DNA of 5,826 nt, taken from an uncultured Alphaproteobacteria bacterium (lineage in GTDB: Bacteria; Pseudomonadota; Alphaproteobacteria; Micropepsales; Micropepsaceae). This document shows, piece after piece, positions 1-5,826 of this stretch. Position 1 is the first letter of the stretch; the number at the start of each line of letters is the position of its first letter. Location of the stretch: NCBI GenBank assembly GCA_903922545.1, contig CAIXUE010000308.1, positions 1-5,826 on the forward strand. The letters run 5' to 3'. The position numbers and the translations under genes are program-made. The notes under the pieces were generated by a model. It did not search any database. It had not been told where the DNA came from and saw only the letters and a program-made list of their open reading frames with translations.

Positions 1-995
1 GCTGCCTTGGGCACCAGCGCGCCCTTGCCCTTGGTGTCCACAGTCACCAGCGTGAAAAGCGCATTGCCCGGCCCATCGCGGAACAGCTGCAACTGGCTGT
101 GCTGATCCACCGGACCCAGCACCGACACCGGCGTCGAACCTTTGCCGTCCTTGCCAAGGCTTTCCGCCCAAAGCTGCCGCCACCAGCCGCCGAACACCGA
201 AAGCTGGTCGGCATAGGGCCACAGAATGGTGGTGGCGAGCCGGTTTTCCGTCGCCAGAGCATAATGCAGCGCAGCCCCAGTTGCGGCGGGCGTGTCATTG
301 GCGCTTTTGGCGGCCAAGGTGTGATCCAGCACCGCCGCCGCGCCGGCGCGCAGCGCCTTCACGTCTATGCCCATCAAAAGCGCCGGCAGCACGCCCACCA
401 TGGTCAGAACCGAATAACGCCCGCCCACGCCTTCGGGATGATCCAGCCGCGTGGCGCCAATGCTTTCGGCAAAATCACCCAGCGCGCTTTGCTTGGGCTC
501 GGTGATGATGGTGAAATGTTTTTTCAGCGATTTGACACCGGCTTTCTTCAAAGCCTCGACCGCGGTCAGAACCTGCATCAGGGTTTCCGCCGTGCCGCCG
601 GATTTGGAGATGGCGATGAAATGGGTCTTCTTCAGGTCAAAGCGTTTCAGCGCCGCGTCCCAGGAAAAGGGATCCGGATTGTCGTGAAATTCCACGCCGG
701 GCTTTTTCTTCAGCGCCGTCAGCGCCTGGCCGCCCAGGCTGGAGCCGCCAATGCCCAGTACCGCAATGTTTTTCATACCGGCGATGGCGGCGGCGGCTTT
801 CTTGGCCGCTTTCAGATCATCCGTGCGTGCGGGCACGCCCAACAGCTCGATGGATTTGGTCCGCGCCTGTTCGCGCAGCCAGAGCAGCGCGCCATCAGCC
901 TTGGCCAATGCGGCGGTCCAGTCATAGGCGAGCGGCGCGCCTTTGCCGTTGAGGGCTGCATCCAGGGAAACGGAAAGGGGGGCTGAGTCGGGCAT
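1..995 (-). CDS. pgi: Glucose-6-phosphate isomerase, N-terminal 331 residues (runs off the left edge)
   Basis: Interconverts glucose 6-phosphate and fructose 6-phosphate in the cytoplasm (glycolysis and gluconeogenesis). The reading frame is open to the left edge, so the C-terminus lies outside. Numbering from the ATG at 995, I see the phosphate-binding SIS motif GIGGSSLGG (81-89), SKSGGTAET (130-138), the family signature EGVGGRYSVLTMVG (188-201) with its Arg193, the catalytic Glu278 in QLWAESLGK, and the ring-opening His299 in GPVDQHSQLQL. The compact N-terminus, with SIS motifs already near residue 80, fits the shorter bacterial/alphaproteobacterial PGI form rather than the roughly 550-residue E. 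coli type. Start choice: ATG codons lie at 1001 and 995 in the same frame; an AGGA at 1003-1006 is 7 nt before the ATG at 995 but only 1 nt before the one at 1001, so 995 is preferred. The gene begins about 65 nt after the upstream M16 stop, with no convincing terminator between them, so read-through from the operon is plausible. Identification is firm. Confidence 0.96.
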   Translation of the reverse strand, partial: MPDSAPLSVSLDAALNGKGAPLAYDWTAALAKADGALLWLREQARTKSIELLGVPARTDDLKAAKKAAAAIAGMKNIAVLGIGGSSLGGQALTALKKKPGVEFHDNPDPFSWDAALKRFDLKKTHFIAISKSGGTAETLMQVLTAVEALKKAGVKSLKKHFTIITEPKQSALGDFAESIGATRLDHPEGVGGRYSVLTMVGVLPALLMGIDVKALRAGAAAVLDHTLAAKSANDTPAATGAALHYALATENRLATTILWPYADQLSVFGGWWRQLWAESLGKDGKGSTPVSVLGPVDQHSQLQLFRDGPGNALFTLVTVDTKGKGALVPKA

Positions 996-1002
996 GGGCA
1001 TA

Positions 1003-1006
1003 TCCT
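1003..1006 (-). promoter_or_regulatory. Ribosome binding site deciding the pgi start
   Basis: On the minus strand the sequence reads AGGA-TATGCCC-ATG. The AGGA core is 7 nt from the second ATG (995) and 1 nt from the first (1001). Normal Shine-Dalgarno spacing therefore favours the second ATG. Both are in frame and differ by two residues (Met-Pro). Confidence 0.6.
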
Positions 1007-1060
1007 AGCAGAGGGTTTTTGACAGACGCCCCCGCCGGCAAAGCCATCAACAGGGGTAAA

Positions 1061-2632
1061 TCAGGGACCGGATTTGGCGGGCTTACCCGGGGTAACGGGC
1101 GGTTTGACCACGGGTTTCACCACCGGCTTGACGCCCGGCGGGGCGGCGGCGGGGGCATTGCCGGCGGCAGGGGCCGGGCCCCCGGGTGGATTGGTCCCGG
1201 TCAGGCCGGCCACCGGCGGCGGGGTGGGCCGCACTGGCGCCTTGGGCTGTTCGGCGGGGCGGCCTTCCTCGGGCGTGCCGGCCACCACCACGGTCAGGCG
1301 GGCGGGATCAAACAGGCGTTTGGCCACCCGCTTGATGTCGGCCAGCGTCACCGCCTGGATCAGGGAATTGCGCCGCGCCACATAACCGATATCCAGATTT
1401 TGGCGCTGGAAGGTGTTGAGTTGGGAGGCGATGCCCGAAGTGGAAGCAAAGGCCAGCGGGAAAGAGCCCGTCAGATACGTTTTGGCGTCATCCAGTTCCT
1501 GCTGGGTGGCGCCATTGGCGGCATAGGCTGCCATGGTATCGCGCACCACCGAAATGGTCTGGCGCACCGCATCGGCGCGAGTAGCGACCGAGCCTTCCAT
1601 CACACTGGCGCGGTTGTAGGACGCAAGCTGTGTGGCGATGCCATAAGTGAGGCCGCGCTTGACCCGCACTTCATCCATCAGGCGCGAAGAAAAACCGCCA
1701 CCGCCCAGAATATAATTGGCGACATAACCGGGAATGAAATCGGGATCCTGACGCATGATGCCCGGCAGGCCGAAAATCACCGTGGGCTGGGGCACCGCCA
1801 TGTTGGTGACATGGACGCCCGGCTGGCCCAACCGGCCCACCGGCGGCGGCGGGGCCGGCACGGTTTCGGGCACCGGCTTGAAAGTATCGGCCATCAGCTT
1901 GGTGGCGGCCGGCGCGGTGATATCGCCCGATACGGTGAGCTTGATGCCGCCCCGCACCCAATGGCTTTTGGCGAAGGCCCGCAGATCATCAACATTGATG
2001 GCCTGAATGCTGCCGGCATCGCCCTCGCTGTCATGGCCATAAGGATGGCCGTTGAAAAACGCGCCCGAAAAAACCCGCCGCGCCACGGTGGGCGGCTGGT
2101 CTTCGCCTTGGGCCAGGGATTGCACGATCTGGGTGCGAACCCGCGCCACCGCTTCGGCGTCAAAGCGCGGATGGGTCAGCGCGGCCTGCAGCAGCTTCAT
2201 CGCCTCGGGCAGGTTTTCGCTCAAGGTCACCACCGAGATCACCATATAGTCGCGCTCGACATCGGCGCGGAACTGAATGGCGTGATCGGCCAGGGCTTCG
2301 TGGAAGGCGCGCGAATCCATGCCGCCCGCGCCTTCATCCATCAGCGAAGCGGCAAAGGTGGCAAGACCCGGCTTGCCGTTCGGATCGTAAGCGGAACCGG
2401 CGGGCAGCGCCGCCACCACCGCCACGATGGGCACGGTGTGATCTTCGGCGAACCAGACTTGGGCATTCTTGCCCAGATCGAGATTCTTGATGTCAGCGGC
2501 GGAAGCAGACACGGTGCTTGCCACGGCAAGAGCTAAGAAAACGGAGCATCGGCCAGCGAAAGTGCGAGCATAGCGGCGAAAACTCTTGCGAGCGCTTTCG
2601 CGTTCGGCCGTGCGACCATCAAAAAAGTTCAT
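1061..2632 (-). CDS. Secreted M16 family protein without zinc motif (R/Y subunit of a heterodimeric protease)
   Basis: A 523-residue protein of the insulinase/processing-peptidase family. The long basic N-region and hydrophobic stretch (about 30-45), ending in ASA before ADIKN, look like a Sec signal peptide, so it should act in the periplasm. The N-terminal M16 domain spans roughly 48-190 and the C-terminal M16 domain roughly 212-390. Where active members carry HxxEH, this protein reads TFAAS (92-96), so all three key residues are lost and it should not bind catalytic zinc. It keeps the substrate-positioning Arg326 and Tyr330 in VKRGLTYG, after the glycine loop GGGGFSSRL. Known heterodimeric M16 enzymes divide HxxEH and R/Y between two subunits; the gene upstream supplies HxxEH. 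Residues 453-523 are a Pro/Ala-rich tail. The start is the ATG of an ATGA overlap with the upstream stop, with GGGAGG 9 nt before it; an earlier in-frame ATG at 2746 would run 115 nt into the upstream gene and hide the signal peptide. Confidence 0.95.
   Translation of the reverse strand: MNFFDGRTAERESARKSFRRYARTFAGRCSVFLALAVASTVSASAADIKNLDLGKNAQVWFAEDHTVPIVAVVAALPAGSAYDPNGKPGLATFAASLMDEGAGGMDSRAFHEALADHAIQFRADVERDYMVISVVTLSENLPEAMKLLQAALTHPRFDAEAVARVRTQIVQSLAQGEDQPPTVARRVFSGAFFNGHPYGHDSEGDAGSIQAINVDDLRAFAKSHWVRGGIKLTVSGDITAPAATKLMADTFKPVPETVPAPPPPVGRLGQPGVHVTNMAVPQPTVIFGLPGIMRQDPDFIPGYVANYILGGGGFSSRLMDEVRVKRGLTYGIATQLASYNRASVMEGSVATRADAVRQTISVVRDTMAAYAANGATQQELDDAKTYLTGSFPLAFASTSGIASQLNTFQRQNLDIGYVARRNSLIQAVTLADIKRVAKRLFDPARLTVVVAGTPEEGRPAEQPKAPVRPTPPPVAGLTGTNPPGGPAPAAGNAPAAAPPGVKPVVKPVVKPPVTPGKPAKSGP
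1064..1276 (-). other. Low-complexity Pro/Ala/Val-Lys tail of the second M16 protein
   Basis: Codons 453-523 encode a tail with no M16 homology expected: Pro, Ala, Gly and Val dominate and Lys/Arg outnumber acidic residues. Within it (DNA about 1094-1132) is the short tandem unit VKPVVKPVVKPPV (501-513). Such proline-rich basic tails on exported proteins are commonly extended and are sometimes used to reach through or contact peptidoglycan; that role here is inference only. The rest of the protein is a complete two-domain M16 unit without it. Confidence 0.7.
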
Positions 2633-4014
2633 GGCTTGGGGCCTCCCGCCGGAAGCAGGTAAGCGGTCACTGCATTGCGGCGGTTCAGGCTCTGCGCCGC
2701 TTTGCGCACGCCATTGCCGTCCACCGCCTTGATACGGCTGGGCCATGCCGTCACGTCATCCACCGTCAGCCCAATCATCAGCGCCGTGCCATAGGCCGTG
2801 GCCATGGCCATCTGGCTGTCGCGCCGGTAGGTGACAGACGCCACAAGCTGGGTTTTGGCGCGGGTCAGATCGGTGTTGGCGGCGGGCGCGGCGGTGAAGC
2901 CCTGCATCACCTGGTCGATCGCCCGCTCCAGATTTTCCAGTGAAACGCCGGGGCGCGGCACGGCATAGATGGTGAACTCGGCGGCATCGCGGGTGAAGCC
3001 GTCATAACTGCAGCCGGCGTCGGAGGCGAGTTTGCGCTGTTCCACCAGCACGCGATACAGCGCCGCCGTCTGATCGCCGCCCATGATCTGGGACAGCAGT
3101 TCCAGCCCCTCGGCCTCCCCCGGCGCGGCCTGGGCGTAAGACGGAACGCGATAGACGCGGGTGAAAACCGGCACCTGCACATCGGGGCGCTGCACCGTCA
3201 TGCGCGCTTCGGCCAGGCGCGGCGGCTGGGTGAATTCGGCGCGCGGCGGAATTTCCCGGGCCGCCACCTTGCCATATTCGCTTTGCGCCAGAGCGCGCAC
3301 CTGATCGGGCGTGACATCGCCGGCAATGATCAGCGTGGCGTTGTTGGGCGCGTAATGATGATCGTAGAAATCCTGGGCCGAGACGCGGTCGATGCGGCGC
3401 ACTTCCTGCGCCCAGCCGATCACAGGGCGGCCATAAGGATGCGATAGATGCAGTTCGGCGGCGATCTGCTCGCCCACCAGCGCCTGGGGATTGTTGTCCA
3501 CCCGCATACGGCGCTCTTCCAGCACCACGTCGCGCTCGGTGGAGACATTGTTGTCGGACAGATCCAGATTGGCCATGCGGTCGGCCTCCAGATCCATCGC
3601 CAGCTTCAGCCGGTCGGCCGCGATCTGTTCGTAGAAGGCCGTGAAATCATGGGTGGTGAAGGCGTTTTCATCACCGCCATTCTTGGCGATGGTCTGGGAA
3701 TATTGGTCACCCGGCACGGCCTTGGTGCCGCGAAACATCATATGTTCGAAAAAATGTGCCAGACCCGAAACGCCGGGCGGATCATCGACCCCGCCCACCT
3801 TGAACCACAGCATCTGGGTCACGACGGGCGCGCGATGATCGGGGATCACCAGCACCTGCATGCCGTTCTGCAGAGCGAATTGAAAAACCGGCGCCGCCGC
3901 ATGGGAAACAGGCGCGGGCGTAGGCACAGCCGTAGCGGCGCGGCCTGGCGCAACAAGGCCAAGCGCGATCAGCGCGGCAGAGCCGGCTTTGATGATCCTA
4001 GAACAACCAGCCAA
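2629..4014 (-). CDS. Secreted M16 zinc metallopeptidase (HxxEH catalytic subunit)
   Basis: A 461-residue insulinase/mitochondrial-processing-peptidase-type protein. The M16 N-terminal domain (about 43-190) carries the inverted zinc motif HFFEH (His87, Glu90, His91) and the third zinc ligand among Glu166/Glu167 in VVLEERRM, 75-76 residues downstream as is usual for the family. The C-terminal domain covers about 205-390. At the position of the R/Y pair it has EQRKLASD: Arg327 is present but the Tyr four residues later is Ser331, so substrate positioning probably depends on the partner encoded next. The N-terminus (basic residues, then AALIALGLVAPG and an Ala-x-Ala-type site near 25-29) is a credible Sec signal peptide, giving a periplasmic location. 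The start appears to be TTG at 4014, because no ATG lies in frame before Met52 and starting there would remove the signal peptide and first strand. It overlaps the upstream lipoprotein gene by 17 nt and has no strong Shine-Dalgarno, so it is probably translationally coupled. Family assignment is firm; the exact start is less so. Confidence 0.95.
   Translation of the reverse strand: MAGCSRIIKAGSAALIALGLVAPGRAATAVPTPAPVSHAAAPVFQFALQNGMQVLVIPDHRAPVVTQMLWFKVGGVDDPPGVSGLAHFFEHMMFRGTKAVPGDQYSQTIAKNGGDENAFTTHDFTAFYEQIAADRLKLAMDLEADRMANLDLSDNNVSTERDVVLEERRMRVDNNPQALVGEQIAAELHLSHPYGRPVIGWAQEVRRIDRVSAQDFYDHHYAPNNATLIIAGDVTPDQVRALAQSEYGKVAAREIPPRAEFTQPPRLAEARMTVQRPDVQVPVFTRVYRVPSYAQAAPGEAEGLELLSQIMGGDQTAALYRVLVEQRKLASDAGCSYDGFTRDAAEFTIYAVPRPGVSLENLERAIDQVMQGFTAAPAANTDLTRAKTQLVASVTYRRDSQMAMATAYGTALMIGLTVDDVTAWPSRIKAVDGNGVRKAAQSLNRRNAVTAYLLPAGGPKP
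2642..2647 (-). promoter_or_regulatory. Strong ribosome binding site for the second M16 gene
   Basis: The minus strand reads GGGAGG, 9 nt before the ATG at 2632, and lies inside the last codons of the upstream M16 gene. Together with the ATGA stop/start overlap it fixes the start at 2632 and suggests translational coupling, as expected for subunits made in equal amounts. Confidence 0.7.
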
Positions 4015-4525
4015 ACCAGCCGCCGGACGAAGAAGAGCTGGGAGCCGCAGCAGCAGCCGGTTTTTTCGGCGCGGTGCTGGGCGAAATCGTGCCGTTCAGC
4101 ACGCGGTCGGTAAAGCTCTGATCGGCGGCGGCGGCCGAGGCGCGGGAATCCGCCGCCAGTTCGGCGCGGATCGACGGATCGGTATTCTGTGCATTGGCAT
4201 TGGCCAGCAGCATGCGCTCACCCAGCGAAATATTGTTCGGCATGCCGGCGGCCACGGTGGCGGGATCGGAGCCATTGAACAAGGCGGCCTGGGCGGAATC
4301 GGTGGGATCTTCCTGGTTCAAAGGCGGGGCGCCAGGGGCGGGCGGACGCAAGTTGAAATTGGGCGGGATGATGAGCGGCGCCTTGGTCACCACCGCGAAT
4401 TCATCGGGCGCCTGCTTGGTGATGCCGGCTTCGCGCCGCAGCGTGTCGCAAGCCGACAGGCTTGCGGCCAGGGCAAGCCCCGTCCCGCTGATCACGGCAA
4501 ACCGGTAAACACTCTTAAGGCGCAT
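3998..4525 (-). CDS. DUF3035 lipoprotein, possible BAM-complex accessory subunit (BamF-like)
   Basis: A 175-residue predicted lipoprotein. The signal peptide (1-25) has a basic N-region, a hydrophobic core and the lipobox LSAC with Cys26 as the lipidation site, so LspA encoded just upstream should process it. The region 38-64, with PDEFAVVTKAP followed by a PPNFNLRPP segment, is the hallmark of the DUF3035 family of Alphaproteobacteria, whose Caulobacter relative was described as the BAM-associated lipoprotein BamF; I transfer that role only tentatively. The middle (70-145) is polar and probably helical, then comes an Ala/Ser/Lys-Pro linker (about 150-167), and the protein ends in an unusual aromatic GGWFGWLF. 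Asp27 at +2 is a residue that in E. coli favours inner-membrane retention, though that rule may not hold here. The ATG at 4525 has AAGAGG 7 nt upstream, which includes part of the lspA stop codon; the gap to lspA is 11 nt. Its 3' end overlaps the M16 start. Confidence 0.9.
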   Translation of the reverse strand: MRLKSVYRFAVISGTGLALAASLSACDTLRREAGITKQAPDEFAVVTKAPLIIPPNFNLRPPAPGAPPLNQEDPTDSAQAALFNGSDPATVAAGMPNNISLGERMLLANANAQNTDPSIRAELAADSRASAAAADQSFTDRVLNGTISPSTAPKKPAAAAAPSSSSSGGWFGWLF

Positions 4526-4532
4526 TCCATAG

Positions 4533-4538
4533 CCTCTT
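4533..4538 (-). promoter_or_regulatory. Ribosome binding site of the DUF3035 lipoprotein gene
   Basis: The minus strand reads TAAGAGG, where TAA is the stop codon of lspA and AAGAGG serves as the Shine-Dalgarno, 7 nt before the ATG at 4525. The merged stop and binding site imply that ribosomes finishing lspA are well placed to start the lipoprotein. Confidence 0.65.
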
Positions 4539-5037
4539 ACGTCGGATGAGGATGCTCGGGCTTGAGCACCTCATAAATGATGGCGATGGCGCCCAAAGTG
4601 ATGGCGACATCGGCGACATTGAACACATACCAGTCATAGCCGAAGCCGTAAAAGTGGAAAAAATCGGCCACCCGGCCATAAATAACCCGGTCAATCATAT
4701 TGTTGCCGATAGCCCCGCCAATCACCAGCCCCAATCCCACCGCCAGGGAGCGGCTGTTGGTGTCCCACAGCCACCAGCCCAACCCCAACACCGCCAGGAA
4801 GGACAGGCCGATTATGGCGAAAGTTCCCGTGCGGCTGGAGGCGGCGAACAAGCCATAGGAAACGCCGGCGTTCCACACCATCACCAGGTTAAAAAACGGC
4901 AAGACGGGCACCACCTGGCCGGGCGCCATGGTGGCGAAGCCCGCCTTGTAGAGCAGAAACAATTTTGAGCCCTGATCGGCGGCCAGTGAAACCGCCGCGG
5001 CAATGCCGCCCAACTCGCGCGGTTTGAGCGCACTCAT
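4537..5037 (-). CDS. lspA: Lipoprotein signal peptidase (signal peptidase II)
   Basis: A 166-residue integral inner-membrane aspartyl protease that removes the signal peptide from diacylglyceryl-modified prolipoproteins. All conserved blocks are visible: DQGSK in the first membrane segment (21-25), the periplasmic FFNLVMVWNAGVSYGLF (48-64), VIGGAIGNNMIDR (105-117) with catalytic Asp116, YGRVADFF (120-127), and FNVADVAI (139-146) with catalytic Asp143. Four membrane segments fit about 9-28, 72-91, 98-115 and 139-157. The length is normal for the family. The start is the ATG at 5037, which forms an ATGA overlap with the ileS stop; a longer in-frame ATG at 5076 would add 13 charged, non-conserved residues. 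There is only a weak purine-rich stretch upstream (GGTGGAAAAG, over 7 nt away), so translation is probably coupled to ileS. The ileS-lspA linkage is common in bacteria. One oddity is an apparent extra residue in the GNxxDR motif (GNNMIDR). Confidence 0.97.
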   Translation of the reverse strand: MSALKPRELGGIAAAVSLAADQGSKLFLLYKAGFATMAPGQVVPVLPFFNLVMVWNAGVSYGLFAASSRTGTFAIIGLSFLAVLGLGWWLWDTNSRSLAVGLGLVIGGAIGNNMIDRVIYGRVADFFHFYGFGYDWYVFNVADVAITLGAIAIIYEVLKPEHPHPT

Positions 5038-5826
5038 GCCGGGGTCTTTTCCACCGCGTCGCTGCAGCGGTTGCAAAGCTCATGGCCCTTCACTTCCGGC
5101 AGCACGCGCCAGCAGCGGCCGCATTTGCCGCCCTTGGCGGGCTCAAAGCGCACTTTCACGCCCGGCACATCAAGCAGCGCAAAATCGCTGTCCACGCCCG
5201 CGGCCACCGCTTCGATTTCCACGCCCGAAGTGATGACGATTTCCTCGAACGGAATGGAAGCCAGGATTTCGGCGTCGGATTCATTTTCCAGTATGATGAA
5301 AGGCATCGCTTCCAGGCTGGAGCCGATTTTCTTGTCGGCGCGGGCGATTTCCAGCGCGCCGGTGACCACGCGGCGCAAATCGCGCACCCGTTTCCATTTT
5401 TCGATCAGCTGCGGGTTGGCCCAGGATTTGGGCGTGGGTAGGAAATCCTGCAGATGCACGCTTTCTTCTTCGCCGGGGAAGCGCGAAAGCCAGGCTTCTT
5501 CCATGGTGAAACAAAGAATAGGCGCGAACCAAGTGACGACGCGGCGGAAAATTTCATCCATCACGCTGCGGGCGGCACGGCGGCGCGGCGCGGTGGCGGC
5601 GTCGCAGTACAGAACGTCTTTGCGGATATCGAAGTAGAAGGCCGAAAGCTCGTTGGTGCAGAAGGCGAACAGCGACGCCGTTACCCGGTTGAAATCAAAC
5701 CCGGCATAGCCTTCGCGGACCTGGACATCCAGTTCCGCCAGCCGCGCCAGCATCATGCGCTCCAGCTCCGGCATTTTTTCCGGCTCGATACGTTCTTTTT
5801 CGTCAAAGCCGGCCAGATTGGCCAGC
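5034..5826 (-). CDS. ileS: Isoleucyl-tRNA synthetase, C-terminal 263 residues (starts beyond the right edge)
   Basis: Charges tRNA-Ile with isoleucine in the cytoplasm. Only the C-terminal part, a little over a quarter of a typical bacterial IleS of about 930-950 residues, is in the window; the frame stays open to the right edge, so the ATG at 5774 is an internal Met and not the start. The fragment covers the helical anticodon-binding region, with the family block NELSAFYFDIRKDVLYCD (58-75 of the fragment) and the APILCFTMEEAW segment (101-112), followed by the C-terminal zinc finger with paired cysteines CGRC (235, 238) and CNRC (251, 254), which is needed for aminoacylation in bacterial-type IleS. 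The catalytic HIGH and KMSKS motifs must lie outside. Cysteine-containing finger and sequence blocks indicate the normal bacterial enzyme rather than the mupirocin-resistant eukaryote-like type. Its stop overlaps the lspA start (ATGA). Confidence 0.97.
   Translation of the reverse strand, partial: LANLAGFDEKERIEPEKMPELERMMLARLAELDVQVREGYAGFDFNRVTASLFAFCTNELSAFYFDIRKDVLYCDAATAPRRRAARSVMDEIFRRVVTWFAPILCFTMEEAWLSRFPGEEESVHLQDFLPTPKSWANPQLIEKWKRVRDLRRVVTGALEIARADKKIGSSLEAMPFIILENESDAEILASIPFEEIVITSGVEIEAVAAGVDSDFALLDVPGVKVRFEPAKGGKCGRCWRVLPEVKGHELCNRCSDAVEKTPA

Noticed and set aside
99..986. A 295-codon open frame on the plus strand opposite pgi
   Set aside because: The minus-strand frame encodes all PGI motifs. 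The plus-strand product is low-complexity Arg/Gln/Gly-rich and is a shadow.
1019..1047. TTGACA at 1019-1024 on the plus strand as a -35 promoter element
   Set aside because: At the proper 17-nt spacing the sequence is AGCCAT, which is not a -10 element, and there is no plus-strand gene to serve.
1019..2536. A 505-codon open frame on the plus strand opposite the second M16 gene
   Set aside because: Its translation is Gly/His/Arg-rich with no recognisable domain and it lies entirely antisense to a clear M16 protein. GC-rich third positions commonly leave such frames open.
2560..2632. FRRYAR in the N-region of the second M16 protein as a Tat signal
   Set aside because: It lacks the Ser/Thr before and the Phe-Leu-Lys after the Arg pair. 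M16 peptidases are normally Sec substrates, so a long Sec signal peptide fits better.
2633..2746. Upstream ATG at 2746 as the start of the second M16 protein
   Set aside because: It would add 38 residues lying wholly inside the upstream gene and bury the signal peptide. The ATG at 2632 has a strong binding site and the ATGA overlap.
4003..4014. The LAGC at the start of the catalytic M16 protein as a lipobox
   Set aside because: It sits at residues 1-4 with no hydrophobic signal segment before it. The hydrophobic segment follows it, so this is a chance match.
3448..4113. A 221-codon open frame on the plus strand opposite the catalytic M16 gene
   Set aside because: It is antisense to HFFEH-containing coding sequence, has a His/Arg-rich composition and no motif of its own.

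Overview
This window looks like a stretch of GC-rich alphaproteobacterial chromosome. It carries six genes, all on the minus strand and tightly packed, so transcription runs from right to left. The evidence for Alphaproteobacteria is the gene content and protein style: a DUF3035 (BamF-type) lipoprotein next to lspA, a pair of secreted M16 peptidases of mitochondrial-processing-peptidase type, a compact glucose-6-phosphate isomerase, and strongly GC-biased third codon positions. I cannot place it below class level with confidence.

Layout from right to left (5' to 3' of the transcript): the C-terminal part of ileS (isoleucyl-tRNA synthetase, running off the right edge); lspA (lipoprotein signal peptidase), overlapping ileS by 4 nt (ATGA); a small DUF3035 lipoprotein, 11 nt after lspA; a zinc-ligand-bearing M16 peptidase, apparently starting at TTG and overlapping the lipoprotein gene by 17 nt; a second M16 protein without the zinc motif, overlapping the first by 4 nt (ATGA); then, after about 60 nt without a clear terminator, the first 331 codons of pgi, which runs off the left edge. 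The spacing suggests at least the first five genes form one translationally coupled operon, and pgi may be read through as well.

Functionally, ileS is housekeeping translation. The next four genes form an envelope module: LspA cleaves prolipoproteins, the neighbouring lipoprotein is one of its likely substrates and may belong to the outer-membrane assembly (BAM) machinery, and the two M16 proteins look like complementary halves of one periplasmic heterodimeric metalloprotease. One carries HxxEH but lacks the R/Y pair, and the other carries R/Y but has lost HxxEH. Pgi is central carbon metabolism.

The region is mostly ordinary core genome. I found no mobile elements, tRNAs, CRISPR arrays or plainly foreign genes. 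No intergenic stretch exceeds about 65 nt. The points most worth a second look are the split active site of the M16 pair, the Pro/Ala/Val-Lys-rich tail on the second M16 protein, the TTG start inside an overlapping direct repeat, and the Asp+2 residue and aromatic C-terminus of the lipoprotein.
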